From contig NC_083572.1 of the NCBI RefSeq assembly GCF_027579695.1, positions 18,638,421 to 18,702,420 of the forward strand: a stretch of 64,000 nucleotides of DNA, read 5' to 3'. The position numbers and the translations under genes are program-made. Shown here piece by piece: positions 21,814-34,800 of the stretch. The stretch comes from Neoarius graeffei (taxonomy: Eukaryota > Chordata > Actinopteri > Siluriformes > Ariidae). The notes below the pieces were generated by a model that worked only from the letters and a program-made list of their open reading frames with translations, made no database searches and had not been told where the DNA came from. Each line of letters starts with the position of its first letter. Positions within the stretch are counted from its first letter, which is position 1.

Positions 21814-24800
21814 CTTGCCGTCTGAGGCCGCAGTGCATCAATACATTTCCACAAAACAATGTATTTTACAGTTATTTATGATGTTACAACAGGGCTAACG
21901 TCTGCCTACGAAGACAGCCAAAAGCACATAGCCGACTTACCGCAATGTGTTTCCTCAAATTCGACATTGAGTTTTTATAAGCTGAAACGTCCACTGGTTT
22001 GGGGAGACACATGTGACACCGCATAACATAACTATTATTTTTTGTTGTTTGGAGAGTGAACATGGTTTGTATGTGTGGCCAAGGGTGTGCCTCTTCGGCT
22101 TGATGAGAAACGCTGGCTGTTGTCTCTGCCATTTTTCTTCTGCTTCCGTGCTCTTTTCCACCTGGACTGCTCTTGCCGCGGGAATTTTGTGTGCAGGCGC
22201 GCGCTGCGGCTTGGCTCTGTTTGATTGGCAAAACGGAGTTAAACCATAGCTCCTCCCACTATGGCTCTGGCTGCTACATTTGATCGGTGAGATGCTGTCA
22301 TGTGACAGAGCCTCTGCTGGAAGTCTCGACAAAACATAAACAAACAGACCACGCATCGCATGGATCAATAAAAATAAAGTAGCGAGTAACGAGCAGAATA
22401 TAGCCCAATGTAACGGAGTAAAAGTACTGCTTCTTCTTCACAAATATACTCAAGTAAAAGTAAAAAGTATGCTGCATTAAAACTACTCTTACAAGTACAA
22501 TTCATCCAAAATGTTACTCAAGTAAATGTAATGGAGTAAATGTAGCACGTTACTACCCACCTCTGAATTTGATCAATAAAAACTTTATACAAAACGCCCA
22601 GCAACACATTCTGCCATTTTGTTTTTCTCTACTCATGGTATATGAGCTGATGGCCTAGTAGTAGCCAATCAGAGCGTGCGATTGCTCATACCCAGTGAAT
22701 GTGGCTAGAATAACTGGTGATATACAACATGATAAACACAGTGGCATTGACTTTGGTATGAGTGTGAAACTTTAGCTTAGGAAGCTAGATGAAGAGGTCT
22801 CATCTCATCTCATTATCTCTAGCCACTTTATCCTGTTCTACAGGGTCGCAGGCAAGCTGGAGCCTATCCCAGCTGACTACGGGCGAAAGGCGGGGTACAC
22901 CCTGGACAAGTCGCCAGGTCATCACAGGGCTGACACATAGACAACCATTCACACTCACATTCACACCTACGGTCAATTTAGAGTCACCAGTTAACCTAAC
23001 CTGCATGTCTTTGGACTGTGGGGGAAACCGGAGCACCCGGAGGAAACCCACGCGGACACGGGGAGAACATGCAAACTCCACACAGAAAGGCCCTCGCCGG
23101 CCCCGGGGCTCGAACCCAGGACCTTCTTGCTGTGAGGCGACAGCGCTAACCACTACACCACCGTGCCGCCTAGATGAAGAGGTGACAGACTAAAAACCTA
23201 AAGCCCTGCTGCATTGCTCTCTTTAGGCAGAGATGAAGTGGGGCCAAATCCCACCTGTACCTTTTAAAAAAAATTAAAATAAATCTTAGACACCGTTGAT
23301 GATCACAAGTTAATTCTAAAGATTAATATGCAATTCATTCAAAGTGGATTTTTCCTTTAAGAACATTAAAACATCAGACATTAAGACATTTATGTACAGC
23401 ATTTTATTTAATGGCACCCATATTAAATATCATTACAGGTTTTGAGATTGAGAAATATTTAGATTAGAAATCAACTATTCTGTAACCTTGAAATATTTTG
23501 TTGTATTGTTGTGCACATTATTTAAGCGTGAATTCATGCCTATTTCCAGGAACTCGGTTCCGGCCTCTGTCATTTGAGGTACCCAAACCTCTCTTCCCTG
23601 TGGCTGGTGTGCCCATGCTCCAACATCACATTGAAGCCTGTGCCAAGGTAAGAAACATTCACTAGACCTCTGAAGTACAGTAATGATAATGTATTATCAC
23701 AGCTTTTGAAGAAAGCAGTATATTAACCCCTTATAATCCCACCTTCTTACTCGGATATTCATCTTAAAGCATATTATTCAGTAACTATGAAATATTGAAT
23801 AACTACAATGAAATGCTTCGTAGTTATGAGTGAGGAATGGAAGTGTGGATCCACTGATGGCTTCAGAAATTTGAAATTCTCACTGATGTTGAGGAAAGAA
23901 GATGCAAAGATGGAATGAAATAATGACAAGATTGGTTGCTCTTTCTCCACAGGTGCCCAATATGAAGGAAATCATCCTGATTGGGTTTTACCAGCCTAAT
24001 GAGGAGCTGAATCGCTTCATAGCTTCTGTCCAACAAGAGTTGAAATTCTCAGTAAGGTAGGAATGGAAGAATCCTGTTTCCTTACATGTACAGTGCCTTG
24101 CAAACGTATTCATCCCCCTTGGTGTTTTGTCCTGTTTTGTTGCATTATAAGCTGGAATTAAAATGGATTTTTGGGGGGTTAGCACCATTTGAGTTATACA
24201 ACATGCCTACCACTTTAAAGATACACATTGTTTTTTTTATTGTGACACAAACAATAATTAAGATGAAATAACATAAATATGGAGTGTGCATAAGTATTCA
24301 CCCCCTCAAAGTCAATACTTTGTAGAGCCACCTTTTGCTACAATTACAGCTGCAAGACTCTTGGTCTCTCTTAGCTTAGCACATCTAGCCACTGGGATTT
24401 TTGCCCATTCCTCAAGACAAAACTACTCCAACTCCTTCAAGTTGTGTTGGTGTTCAGCAATCTTCAAGTTATGTCACAGATTCTCAATTGGATTGAGGTC
24501 TGGGCTTTGACTAGGCCATTCCAAGACATTTACATGTTTCCCTTTAAACCACTCCAGTGTAGCTTTAGCAGTATGTTTAGGGTCATTGTCCTGCTAGACC
24601 GTGAACCTTCGTCCCAGTCTAAAACATCTGGCTGACAGATTTTCCTCCAGAATTGCCCTGTATTTAGTCCCATCCATTTTTCCTTCAGTCCTGACCAGCT
24701 TTCCTGTCCCTGCAGATGAAAAACATCCCCACAGCATAATGCTGCCACCACCATACTTCATTGTAGGGATGGTGTTCTCAGGGTGTTGGGTTTGCGCCAC

Positions 24801-27800
24801 ACATGGCATTTCCCATGATGGCCAGAAAGTTCAATTTTTGTCTCATTTGACCAGAGAATCTTCTTCCATGTGTTTGGGGAGTCTGCCACATGCTGTTGGG
24901 CAAACTCCAAACGTGATTTTTTAAGCAATGACTTTTTCTGGCCACTCTTCCATAAAGCCCCACTCTGTGGCGTGTATGGCTTAAAGTGGTCCTATGGACA
25001 GATACTCCCATCTCCGCTGTGGATCTTTGCAGCTCCTTCAGTGTTATCGTTGGTGTCTTTGTTGCATCTCTGATTAATGCCCTCCTTGCCTGCTCTGTGA
25101 GTTTTGGTGGGTGGCCTTCTCTTGTCAGGTTTGTAGTGGTGCCATATTCTTTCTATTTTCCTATAATGGATTCAATGGTGCTCCGTGGGATATTCAAAGT
25201 TTGAAATATTTTTATGACCCAACCCTGATCTATACTTCTCCACAACTTTGTCTCTGACCTGTTTGGAGTGCTCCTTGGTTTTCATGTTGCTTGCTTAGTA
25301 GTGTTGCAGAGTCAGGGTCCTTCCAGAACAGCTTGATTTATACAGACATCATGTGACAGATCATGTGACACTTTGATTGCACACAGGTGGATCTTAATCA
25401 ACTAATTATGTGACTTATGAAGTGAATTGGTTGGACCAGCTCTTATTTAGGGGTTTCATATGGAAGGGAGTGAATACTTATGCACACTCCAGATTTGTTT
25501 TTTCATCTTAATTATTGTTTGTATCACAATAAAAAAAATAATAATAATGTGCACCTTTAAAGTTGTAGGCATGTTGTGTAAATCAAATGGTGCTAACCCC
25601 CCAAAAATCTATTTTAATTCCAGCTTGTAATGTCTGTGAAGATTCTCAGTCATCCAGGTCATGGTAAACTGTGGGTGGTAAAAGAGAGCAAATGGACTTG
25701 CTTGAAGATTCTTGAAGACGTTTCACCTCTCATCCGAAAGGCTTCTTCAGTTCTGTCTGACTGGTAGGGAGCATCAGGTATTTATCCTCTCATGGATGAA
25801 AAGCTCATCTAAAGCCTCGGTCACAACCGGCCGTATGTGCTCCTACGGCCGGTCTACGTGCAAAAAACGCAAGAAACGCACGGAGGGCGTGCGTGTGACG
25901 TGCTGATTTTCGAGCCGTAGACTGGCCGCAGACCGGCTGCAGAGGTTCTTTGTCATGTCAAACAAACTCTACGGGCGCTTACGTTTTTTTCAGGTTGCAA
26001 GACAAACTTACAACCAACGTACGTCTTTCTCCACGAACAAAAAAAATGCAGCGATTTGGAAAACGCCAAAAATCGCACGGCCAAAAAATCGTACGTCCGG
26101 TTGTGACTTAGGCTTAAGGTGTCATTGAGTCATCCTGTTGGTGTGGGTCACTGGGGGCTGGTTGTGAATGGCCTCGAGAGTCGTTAGGATGATCAATGGA
26201 TTGCCCGTTAGGGTGATCAATGGAATGCTGATTCTCTCTGTCCTCCTGTGAGTCACTGAAAACAGCTGGGTTTTGGTGTGCATTCAGTTGTCTGGGAAGT
26301 GTGCCAAGGACTGCATTGTAGGTGACTGATAAATGATGTCTTAGACCCCCACCTCTGTTCAGTGATGGCCGTTCCAGGTTGACAAAAATGGCTTCTTTAA
26401 CTCCTCGCTCATACCAATGATCCTCTCTGGCTAAAATGCGTACGTTGCAATCCTGAAATGAGTGTCCTTTGTTGTTAAGATGAAGGTAGACAGCAGAGTC
26501 CTGGCCTGAGGAACTGGCTCTCCTGTGTTGAGCCATGCGCCTGTGAAGCGGTTGTTTTGTCTCCCCAATATAGGGGTCCGTGCATTCCTCACTGCACTGA
26601 ATGGCATACACTACGTTGTCCTGTTTGTGTCTGGGTATTCTGTCCTTAGGGTGGACCAGTTTCTGCTTCAGGGTGTTACTGGGTCTGAAATGTACCGGAA
26701 TGTTGTGTTTGTAGAAGATCCTCCTGAGTTCCTCAGATGGACCAGAAATGTAGGGAATGACAATGTTCTTGCGTTTGTTCCTGTTATCCTCCTTGTCCAT
26801 TCTGTTCCTTTTTCTGCTCTTGAGGAAAGACCAGTTGGGATACCCGCAGTTCTGACGTGCTTTCTTGATGTGATTCTGCTCCTTCTCTTTTCCCTCTATC
26901 GTTGTAGGGATATTCTGAGCCCTGTGTTGCAAGGTCCTAATGACCCCCAATTTGTGTTCCAGTGGGTGGTGAGAGTCAAAGAGTAGGTACTGGTCTGTGT
27001 GTGTGGGTTTCCGGTAGACCTTTTTCAGGAGTTGCTCCCAGCCACTGGTTCAGATATGTGGATGACACCTGGGTTAAAATCAAAACCCATGAGGTGGAAG
27101 CCTTCTCTAAGCACATCAATGCAGTGAATATTAACATCGACTTCACTCGGGAGGACGTCAGTGGGAATAATCTAGCCTTCTTGGATTGTGATGTACACAT
27201 TAGACAAGACAGAAGCCTGAGCATCGAGGTCTACCGGAAACCCCCACACACAGACCAGTACCTACTCTTTGACTCTCACCACCCACTGGAACACAAATTG
27301 GGGGTCATTAGGACCTTGCAACACAGGGCTCAGAATATCCCTACAACGATAGAAGGAAAAGAGAAGGAGCAGAATCACATCAAGAAAGCACTTCAGAACT
27401 GCGGGTATCCCAACTGGTCTTTCCTCAAGAGCAGAAAAAGGAACAGAATGGACAAGGAGGATAACAGGAACAAACGCAAGAACATTGTCATTCCCTACAT
27501 TTCTGGTCCATCTGAGGAACTCAGGAGGATCTTCTACAAACACAACATTCCGGTACATTTCAGACCCAGTAACACCCTGAAGCAGAAACTGGTCCACCCT
27601 AAGGACAGAATACCCAGACACAAACAGTACAACGTAGTGTATGCCATTCAGTGCAGTGAGGAATGCAGGGACCCCTATTTTGGGGAGACAAAACAACCGC
27701 TTCACAGGCGCATTGCTCAACACAGGAGAGCCAGTTCCTCAGGCCAGGACTCTGCTGTTTACCTTCATCTTAACAACAAAGGACACTCATTTCAGGATTG

Positions 27801-28840
27801 CAACGTACGCATTTTAGCCAGAGAGGATCGTTGGTATGAGCGAGGAGTTAAAGAAGCCATTTTTGTCAACCTGGAACGGCCATCACTGAACAGAGGTGGG
27901 GGTCTAAGACATCATTTATCAGCCACCTACAATGCAGTCCTTGGCACACTTCCCAGACAACTGAATGCACACCAAAACCCAGCTGTTTTCAGTGACTCAC
28001 AGGAGGACAGAGAGAATCAGCATTCCATTGATCACCCTAACGGGCAATCCATTGATCATCCTGACTCTCTAGGCCGTTCACAACCAGCCCCCAGTGACCC
28101 ACACCAACAGGATGACTCAATGACACCTTAGATGAGCTTTTCATCCATGAGAGGATAAATACCTGATGCTCCCTACCAGTCAGACAGAACTGAAAAGCCT
28201 TTCGGATGAGAGGTGAAACGTCTTCAAGAATCTTCAAGCAAGTCCAGTTGCTCTCTTTTACCACCCACAGTTCCAGCTTGTAATGCAACAAAACAAGACA
28301 AACACCAAGGGGGAATGAATATTTTTGCAAGGCACTATAAGGAATATAACATGGCAGACGTGCTGTTATAGGAAAATAGTCATCCACATGGTGGCGTGAT
28401 GCAGCCCGCTTGTGCAAAGCCAAGTTACTGTTCCCCTCCTGAAGTGTATTCATTTCAAATAACAGCATGCACCAACATGTTCTGTTCATCTTAAATAACA
28501 GTGATTTGCCAACAGTTAAAATTTTTTGATATCTGAATGAAAATTGTTGTACTTTTAACTGTTTGTAGTTACTTTTGATGCTTTAGAATGTTTTTGAGAG
28601 ATTGCAGGGCATTCATGGGAAATACCAATTCCAATGAATAAAAAATATGTAGAGAGGATATTACACGGTTGTGCAAAGATATGAAGTTTATCTTCGAGTG
28701 GTGAATGTATGTATTCATGAGTGAGTGAAGTGAATGAGTGAAAATGTTTTTCAACACCAGAAGATAAATTTAATATCTTCGTGCCACCGTGTAACGTTCT
28801 TTATATTATTTGGACACATCCACCCACCCACCCACCCACC

Positions 28841-28886
<46 letters not shown>

Positions 28887-31800
28887 CCCAAACAAACAAA
28901 AGAATTTTAATTTTAAACCGGTTCGTCATTTTGACAGCGCACATCTCATCAGCAGGAAAATAGTGGTCGTGACATCATCGGACTGAAATATTGGAAATTA
29001 TTATACGTACATATGGGCCACTTTTTCCATGGAATAAAAACATGTATTCCAGTGGTTCTCAAACTTTTTTCACCAAGTACCACCTCAGAAAATACTTGGC
29101 TCTCCAAGTACCACCATAATGACCAACATTAAAATACAGTAGCGTAGTAGGCCTAAGTATTCATTAAAAACAAGGCGGAGGTTTTATTTACCAAATATAT
29201 TTAATATTGTTGGCCACTGTAACATTACACACAGTACTTTGAACAGTAACACTGTGTTTAAATATAGGAAAATAAAACACTGTACTTAAATAATGAATCA
29301 AATAAATTGGCCAAATCTGCAACATCTGTAGTCTCATCAAGCTGTATGGTAAAATATCTACTGTTCTTAATGCGCTCAATCAGTGTCTTTTTAACATCGT
29401 CAGCCATGTCATTTATTCTCCTTGACACGGTGTCATTTGAAAGCGGCACCAAGTTTAACTCTCTGGCAGCTTTCTCTCCACACATGATACGTGTCATCTC
29501 TTTGGCTAATGGCAAACACAGCAGTTCCCCGATTGTGTGCGGCTTACCGGCTCTGGCGATCAGGAGGCTGGCACGATATGAAGCTTCCTGTGCTTTGGCT
29601 ACAGGTGTACCATAGGACAGAATGGTGGACTTGGACTGCTTCAGTTCATCACGTTTTCGTAAAAAAAAAATCCACTGGTTTGTCCTTTAGTGCTGTGTGT
29701 TTGGTTGTAAGATGCCGTTTGAGATGCGATGGTTTCATGGACTCATTGCTCAGAACGTTGCCGCATACAACACACTGCGGCCTGGGCAGCTCCTCTGTCC
29801 CGCTCCAAATGAATCCCAGTTTTATGTATTTTTCGTCATACTTCCTCCTCACTGGTTTCTGCCGTTTGCTAGCAGTTTTGGGGCTGGTTTTGCCACTGTC
29901 ATTAGCATCTGCGCTCGGCTCACACACATCCTCTTCAGTTCTCCCTCTCTCCTGATCCACGCTCCCATTCACGGATTTAAGGCACGACAGTAATTTTGTC
30001 GTACTCGTCATAATTAGCAAAGCCACCTCCACCTTTTCCCATCACAGCCTAGTCTACCAATGGCGGATAACCATCTGTCAGCGGAACCGGCGGGAATGCG
30101 TACGTACGCTACGTATGGCTACCCAGAAGCACTTGCAAACTTTTTAAAATTATTAACTTAATTTGTATCTCCTTCCATTTTCTTGTCATCGGTTGATAAG
30201 ATACTTTCATCCATTCGGATATTATGGATAGTATTTCACGTTTTATTTTATTTTTTAAATTTTATTTATATTTAATTAAGTGATTCTTTGGCGTACCACT
30301 AGTGGTACGTGTACCACAGTTTGAGAATCACTGATGTATTCTATTCCTTTCTAGTGGGTTTATTGATGGAATGCAATATTGTTATCATATCGCTTATCCT
30401 CCATGTATTACACCACTCTCCCCAATGGATAATGAGCGTGCAATATTGTTATAATATTGCATGTTGTCAAGACAACACGACATCACACTTTGCAGCTCAT
30501 GCAAAGATCCAGTGACAAAACTTTCTTGCTGTGCATGTGCACAATCATTTCTTTGTCGGCCAGGAGAGAGAGAAGATGGGGTTAATTCAGTGCTCGGATT
30601 AAGCACTAAATAAATAAACTGAAACTAAAGATGCGCTGAATGCCCAAAAGGCTACTAAAACTTCATGATATATTCTTCATGCATATTTACAAGAGAAAAA
30701 CATGCCAACAGACATCGAAAAACTGGAAAAGAGACACATCGGCGATGTAAAACTTCCGCACTAGCGAGTGACTGGCAGTTTATACATAAACATGGCCATG
30801 AGGTTTCCTTCATTAAAAGCGGAAGATTTAGAGAGAATTTTGAAAGTGAAAGACGCTCTGAACACCCGAAAGTCTACCAAAACTTCACTGGATATTCTTC
30901 ATGTGTATTTAGAAGAGAAAAACATACCAACGGACATCGAAAAACTGGAAAAGAGAGCAATAGCGGAAATATTGTCAGTTCTATTTGGAGGTGAGGAAAA
31001 GTGACGGAGACTTGTACAAGAGGACTTCACTCATGGACTTCACTCAGCAAAGCCCTTTTGTTTTGAACAACTGCAATGGAGCAATTAACTACAACCAAAA
31101 GTAACTGTGAACTTAAACTGTCAACCTGTACATAGCTTGGATATCTAATTTGGGTTGTTGTTCAGGCTTTTTGGACTTGTACCATTTGTGACCCCTCACC
31201 GAATCCAGGGACACATGTCGGCCGAAACGAATCCAAGATAATCGCAAAAGAAGCATTTTTTTTTCGAAATTTGTGATTTTTGTTTTTTTCCATCATGTGC
31301 AAGTTGAGGGGCGGCACGGTGGTGTAGTGGTTAGCGCTGTCGCCTCACAGCAAGAAGGTCCTGGGTTCGAGCCCGGGGCCGGCGAGGGCCTTTCTGTGTG
31401 GAGTTTGCATGTTCTCCCCGTGTCCGCGTGGGTTTCCTCCGGGTGCTCCGGTTTCCCCCACAGTCCAAAGACATGCAGGTTAGGCTAACTGGTGACTCTA
31501 AATTGACCGTAGGTGTGAATGTGAGTGTGAATGGTTGTCTGTGTCTATGTGTCAGCCCTGTGATGACCTGGCGACTTGTCCAGGGTGTACCCCGCCTTTC
31601 GCCCGTAGTCAGCTGGGATAGGCTCCAGCTTGCCTGCGACCCTGTAGAAGGATAAAGCGGCTAGAGATAATGAGAGATGAATGAATGTGCAAGTTGAGAT
31701 CTTGAAGAATGCAATCAGTATTTCAGATAATAGATTGTTTTGTTGTTAAAAGCATACATTTTTTGTTGCAAATTGTCTCGTTTTTGTCAGGACTGTAGCC

Positions 31801-34800
31801 TGCTGGGGGGTGTGGGTAAATTACCATATGGGCCATTCACATGATGATTTAAGTCTTTTTTTTTTTCGCGAATCAGCTGTATGATGGGAGTTGAGCGCAT
31901 GGCTACTTAACCTGCATACAGGCATGTGATTTCACTATGGAATGAGGAACCTAAACAGAGCGCAGAGGAGCTGAAACGCCGCGAAGCAAACAGACGCACG
32001 GTATTTACATCGGAGATAACCATTTCTAGCAAAAAAAAAAACGCAACCTCGTTTTCCAGATTGAATGGAATACTTGAATGATCGGATGATACACGGACCG
32101 TTCTAGGACTACATTCCATCAGAGGCATTGGTGTGTGCAAGGCGCCGTTTCTCTTTCTGATGGGGTAAGTTTATTAATCTAAGGCTGTGTGGTTATTTTT
32201 GCATGTAACGGAGAGTGTTGTGGTTTGGTTAAGCCTAGGTCACAACCGGACGTACGATTTTTTGGCCGTGTGATTTTTGGCGTTTCCCAAATCGCTGCGT
32301 TTTTTTTTTTGTTCACGGAGAAAGACGCGCACTGGCCGTAAGTTTGTCTTGCAACCTGAAAAAAATGTAAGCGCCCGTAGAGTTTGTTTGACATGACAAA
32401 GAACCTCTGCGGCCAGTCTACGGCTCGAAAATCAGCACATCACGCGCGCTCTCGTGCGTTTCATGCGCGCTCTCGTGCGTTTCTTGCATTTTTTGCGTGT
32501 AGACCGGCCGTAGGAGCACGTACTGTCCGGCCGGTTGTGACCGAGGCTTTACATGAAACTAGCGTTGTGTGTCATCATTGTGCTATCTGTCTTTCTTACG
32601 GTGTGAGTAATTTTTCAACCACAAAACGTTAAAGTATACTTTAGGACTTATTTTTGTACTTCATAATTGTGTTGGGCATACTTTGCATGGAAGGAAAATT
32701 GACGTGGTGATCTTTGTTTACATGAAAGTAGCATCGTGCTAGCTAGTAGGGGGTAGGGCTTTCCTTAATATCATGCAAATGAGCACCATTATGTGCCCAC
32801 CCTACACCCAGAGTAGCTGAGATGGAAAACTTTGAGGGCGATTTTCTCCCTTTTCTGTTTTAAGAAGTATACACTTTCAAAAGGCCACACATTCTTCAAA
32901 TATTGTCAGATCTCCACATGGTAGGCATCATTGGAAGTCTTAGAAACTGTACTTTCTGAATCTGTCAATAACTCAAAATATCCCCGGGCAGACATGTGTC
33001 CCTGGATCACTGGTGTAACGCAAGTACTTGGGGCCCCCCTGCAGCTACTAAAAGTGTGGGCCCCCCCCAAGGCCACCCTGCCACGGCCTCCTCTCTCTCT
33101 CCCTCTCACTCTGTATATCTCTCTTTTGATTGCTGAAAAGTGTGAAAAAAGTGCCAGAGCTCAGCCCCTGACAGCCCAGGCCCATTTAAACACGTATAGG
33201 ACTGCCTAACCCATAGGCCTAGATGTTTTGTTAATTCATTCATATTCAGTACACCAGCAGAGTAGGCTATCCATTTATTACAAATAAATCCAACAATAAA
33301 AATGGTGTATGACGTGACAAAGCTCACAGTTCATACAGCTCAGTAAGCAGTAACGATAACAGTAACATTAATAATGATAATTACATAAGGTTCAATAAGG
33401 TTTAGGAAAATAAAAATGAAACTGTTTTAAAAGCCAGAGTATGGTTAAATAAAATACATCATAAGTTTAAGTAAAAGTTTGCATAAAGAATAAATCTGTC
33501 AAACACAGGGGTGCAAGCAACTAACATTTACTCACGTTACTGTTATGAGAAGTTTTATGAGTAATATAAAAATGAGTAATTTTAATTTTACTCAAGTAAA
33601 TTTTGACCTAGGTATCTTATTCAATTACAGTGGAACCAGGCCTGAAAAGGCCTACTGAGTAAAAATGAAATGCAGCACAATAATAAAACAATCTGGCGGA
33701 AATTAAAGAAAATTACGCTACCTTGTGTGCAGTTTTTTTTTTAACTATTTTACATAACCAACCTATCTTGGATCAATGTGTTGGATGATGGCTGGTGGTC
33801 ATGGAGAACAATATTCAAGAAAAAGAAACATTGAATTATTGAGAAGAAAGATAATAAAAAGTAACTTTTATTCAAATCCCATTTTAAATCAGGTACTTTT
33901 TCACTCATTAGCCTCGTTTTAACTGCACTAGTCCCCCCCATGGCCCTACCTGTTAGCGCATCATGAACTGGAGGATAAGGCCTACTCTCCCAAAAACGGA
34001 TGAAATTTTGGGCAGTGTGGATGTAAATTCTTCTTTTTTCTTTTTGATTTGCCGCTTTTGAGCACCACTTTTTTCTCTGGTACGCTTCATTGTTGTGTTT
34101 ATTATTTTCATGTTTCATCGGACTTTTTCGTGCATTGAATCACATCGGGCGACGGGCCCCCCCTAGCGGTCGGCCCCCCCGCCTGGCGGGGGCTGCGGGG
34201 TTATACTTTACGCCAGTGCCCTGGATTCTGTTTTCTGACACATTTTTATTGCTAGAACTTTGACTTTATACATGAACATTGGATTGACAGAAAACTGAAT
34301 TACATTCGATCACAATCAGCATTCAATATTGGTAAGTTACCTCCCTATTCTTAACTTTTTGTAAAATCTATGATTGTTCCATCGAATGTGTATGTATAAA
34401 AATAATAATATTGGCTTGCTTTTTTCATGGTATATCAGATATATTCCATTCAGCTAATCGTCTTTGACTTGTTCAGTATCATGCTAGCTGAATGGAATAT
34501 ATCTGATATACCTTGAAAAAAGCCAGCCAATATTATTTAAATATGTTATTCAGATCCACAATGTATTTCATATGAAAAATACGAGTTTCTCAACACCAGA
34601 AGAAAAACTTCATACCTTCAAGCCAATGTGTAATTTTCTTTTTATTATATAGACACATTCACAAACAAAAAGTACCCAAACTTATCAAAACAATTCATTG
34701 ATTTCATCACGAGTGACATATTGAAATTTGTCACGGTTTTGGTTCTCCATGTCCCGGATATAGCTCATAAAAAACAAAAACAAACAAACAAACAAACAAA

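Larger units (their letters stand above)
18606..22565 (-). mobile_element. hAT element, 3.96 kb, with nested insertions
   Basis: The ends are CAGAGGTGGGTAG and CTACCCACCTCTG, with subterminal TACTCAAGTAA repeats. A perfect 8-bp duplication, AATTTGAT, lies at 18598-18605 and 22566-22573, which is the hAT signature. The interior holds a four-copy tandem array, a Harbinger-like MITE (19189-20035), a second small hAT element (20152-20836) and a BED-finger exon on the minus strand. It was itself inserted into an older repeat whose flanks carry the CCACATTCACTGGAT sequence. Confidence 0.92.
25633..28270. mobile_element. Inverted pair of Penelope-like element copies
   Basis: Two 5'-truncated copies face away from each other: a minus copy (about 27021 to 25633) and a plus copy (about 27025 to 28270), joined head to head. 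The unit is flanked by a 15-bp duplication TTCCAGCTTGTAATG at 25618-25632 and 28271-28285, so the pair entered as one insertion. Inverted partial copies are a known habit of Penelope-like elements. Both 3' ends contain TTTCGGATGAGAGGTGAAAC, a hammerhead-like sequence. The minus copy carries an extra MITE. Confidence 0.85.
24089..28339 (-). mobile_element. Tc1-like transposon split by a Penelope pair
   Basis: Left end CAGTGCCTTGCAAACG at 24091 and the matching right end (GCAAGGCACTA, 28327-28337) have TA at each edge. The right inverted repeat is cut at 25632 and resumes at 28286, with an insertion carrying a 15-bp duplication. Without the insertion the element is about 1.6 kb, the normal Tc1 size. 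It sits at the start of gmppa intron 3, 33 bp after the donor. Confidence 0.9.

Noticed and set aside
22789..23193. Open frames of 80-130 codons in every SINE copy (such as 22789-23193, 8984-9343, 35569-35826)
   Set aside because: The same frames appear in all copies because the SINE consensus lacks stops. SINEs are RNA polymerase III units and do not encode protein.
26525..26986. 153-codon frames antisense to the Penelope copies (26525-26986 and 27262-27723)
   Set aside because: Both are the same mirror frame of the GIY-YIG coding sequence, kept open because the two copies are recent. No signal of an independent protein.
28818..28882. CRISPR-like array or satellite
   Set aside because: It is a simple CCCA/CA microsatellite without spacers, and the genome is eukaryotic.
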